Source of the DNA: Prinsepia uniflora | Taxonomy: Eukaryota > Streptophyta > Magnoliopsida > Rosales > Rosaceae | Length of the DNA stretch: 64,000 bases | Direction of reading: 5' to 3' | NCBI GenBank assembly: GCA_032719365.1 | Contig: CM064871.1 | Coordinates: 62,694,416 to 62,758,415 of the forward strand | Part shown: in pieces, positions 63,257 through 64,000 of the stretch | How the letters are laid out: every line of letters begins with the position of its first letter | How positions within the stretch are numbered: the first letter of the stretch is position 1 | Made by a program: the position numbers and the translations under genes | Notes under the pieces: generated by a model | Databases searched by the model: none | Told to the model about the DNA's origin: nothing | The model's input: only the letters and a program-made list of their open reading frames with translations

Positions 63257-64000
63257 AATGAGGGGAGCCTCCGTTTGTGTGTGGACTATCGACAGCTCAA
63301 CAGGGTCACGGTAAGGAACCAGTACCCCCTACCCAGGATTGATGATCTATTCGATCAACTACGGGGAGCACGGTACTTCTCAAAGATCAATTTACGATCT
63401 GGTTATCACCAGTTGAAGATTGCTGAGGAGGATGTTCCGAAGACAGCATTTCGGACCAGATACGGGCATTATGAGTTCCTAGTAATGCCTTTCGACTTAA
63501 CGAATGCTCCAGCAGCATTCATGGACCTGATGAATAGGATCTTTCGATCTTATTTGGATAAATTTGTGATCGTATTCATTGATGATATCCTAGTGTACTC
63601 GAGGAGTGTTAGGGCCCATAAGAAACACCTACGGTTGGTGTTAGGGAGCTGAGGCAGAAACAATTATACGCCAAGCTGAGTAAGTGCCAATTTTGGCTAA
63701 ACAACATTGGTTTTCTGGGGCATGTGGTATCAGCAGACGGGATTAGTGTGGGTCCCCAGAAGACCGAAGCTGTAACAAATTAGGCTAGACCGACGACCGT
63801 AATTGAGGTACGGAGTTTCGTTGGTTTGGCAGGATACTACCGGAGATTCGTTGAGGGCTTCTCTAGTATCGCCGCACCATTGACTCGTTTGACCAGAAAA
63901 GGAGTAAAGTTTGTTTAGGACGAACGGTGCGAGCAGAGTTATTAGGAACTGAAACGTCGGTTAACTACCGCACCTGTTCTTGCCTTACCTGATAACAGTG
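63239..64000 (+). pseudogene. Reverse transcriptase region of pol, incomplete at window end
   Basis: Open from 63239 to 63652 with LCVDYRQLNRVTV, LPRIDDLFDQLRGARYF, a full mid-palm, and the catalytic FIDDILVYSRS around 63575-63605. A frameshift near 63650 follows. The thumb and connection (LYAKLSKCQFWLNN, FVGLAGYYRRFVEGFS) then run to the end with TAG stops at 63781-63783 and two later positions where relatives have tryptophan or other residues. RNase H and integrase lie beyond the window. Confidence 0.85.

Larger units (their letters stand above)
54704..64000 (+). mobile_element. Ty3/gypsy chromovirus-like element, running off the window
   Basis: Plus orientation. It comprises the 5' LTR 54704-57372, a primer binding site, gag in two parts split by another insertion (57836-61914), protease, and reverse transcriptase up to the window end. 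The left flank CGAGC (54699-54703) should recur after the 3' LTR if the element is complete. Gag has stops, the protease-RT linker is intact, and RT has a frameshift at each end plus TAG stops. This copy keeps the linker and mid-RT that the 13798-23960 copy has lost. Confidence 0.9.

Overview
The window is nuclear DNA of a flowering plant, probably a eudicot. The evidence is one intron-bearing nuclear gene for a mitochondrial enzyme with a typical plant protein sequence, plus dense nests of plant-type Ty3/gypsy LTR retrotransposons, an L1-type LINE and a hAT relic. Only one clearly functional host gene is visible: the E1-alpha subunit of mitochondrial pyruvate dehydrogenase, minus strand, eight coding exons between 33897 and 38155. 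No rRNA, tRNA or CRISPR array was found.

Layout. 1-1404: decayed 3' part of a hAT transposase and flank. 1410-8023: gag-only Ty3/gypsy element (LTRs 1410-3954 and 5449-8023, target duplication ATATA). 8029-9681: AT-rich non-genic DNA. 9687-11275: solo LTR (duplication ACATG). 11437-32440: a nest. The oldest layer is a minus-strand LINE with a decayed target duplication of about 50 bp. It was split by solo LTR 11708-24899 (CACAA), which was itself split by a full-length but inactivated chromodomain Ty3/gypsy element 13798-23960 (GTAGC). A second solo LTR, 25145-27813 (CAGCC/CAGTC), also interrupts the LINE. 33897-38155: the pyruvate dehydrogenase gene, with a long TG/AG microsatellite in intron 6. 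38300-39804: AT-rich intergenic DNA. 39810-53665: minus-strand element with only a gag start, whose right LTR holds a solo LTR 45349-47978 (GAAAC) and a non-coding LTR element 48676-53491. 53957-54703: start of another minus-strand LTR, interrupted by a plus-strand element that begins at 54704 and runs off the window with gag, protease and reverse transcriptase. That element is broken by a minus-strand non-coding element 57836-61914 that has lost its left LTR.

The retroelement genes all carry stops, frameshifts or deletions, so none of these copies should be autonomous. What still looks organised is the LTR interior. Nearly all the Ty3/gypsy LTRs, including diverged families, share a module. 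It consists of a GTGAGTGGAC arm, a TATA-like stretch with a GCATGCAT (RY) motif, an array of short hairpins whose stems change by compensating substitutions, a second RY motif, the inverted arm GTCCACTCAC, and finally a pyrimidine-rich stretch ending CCCTCCAGG. This module is the strongest candidate for an undescribed feature. Its function is inferred, not shown.
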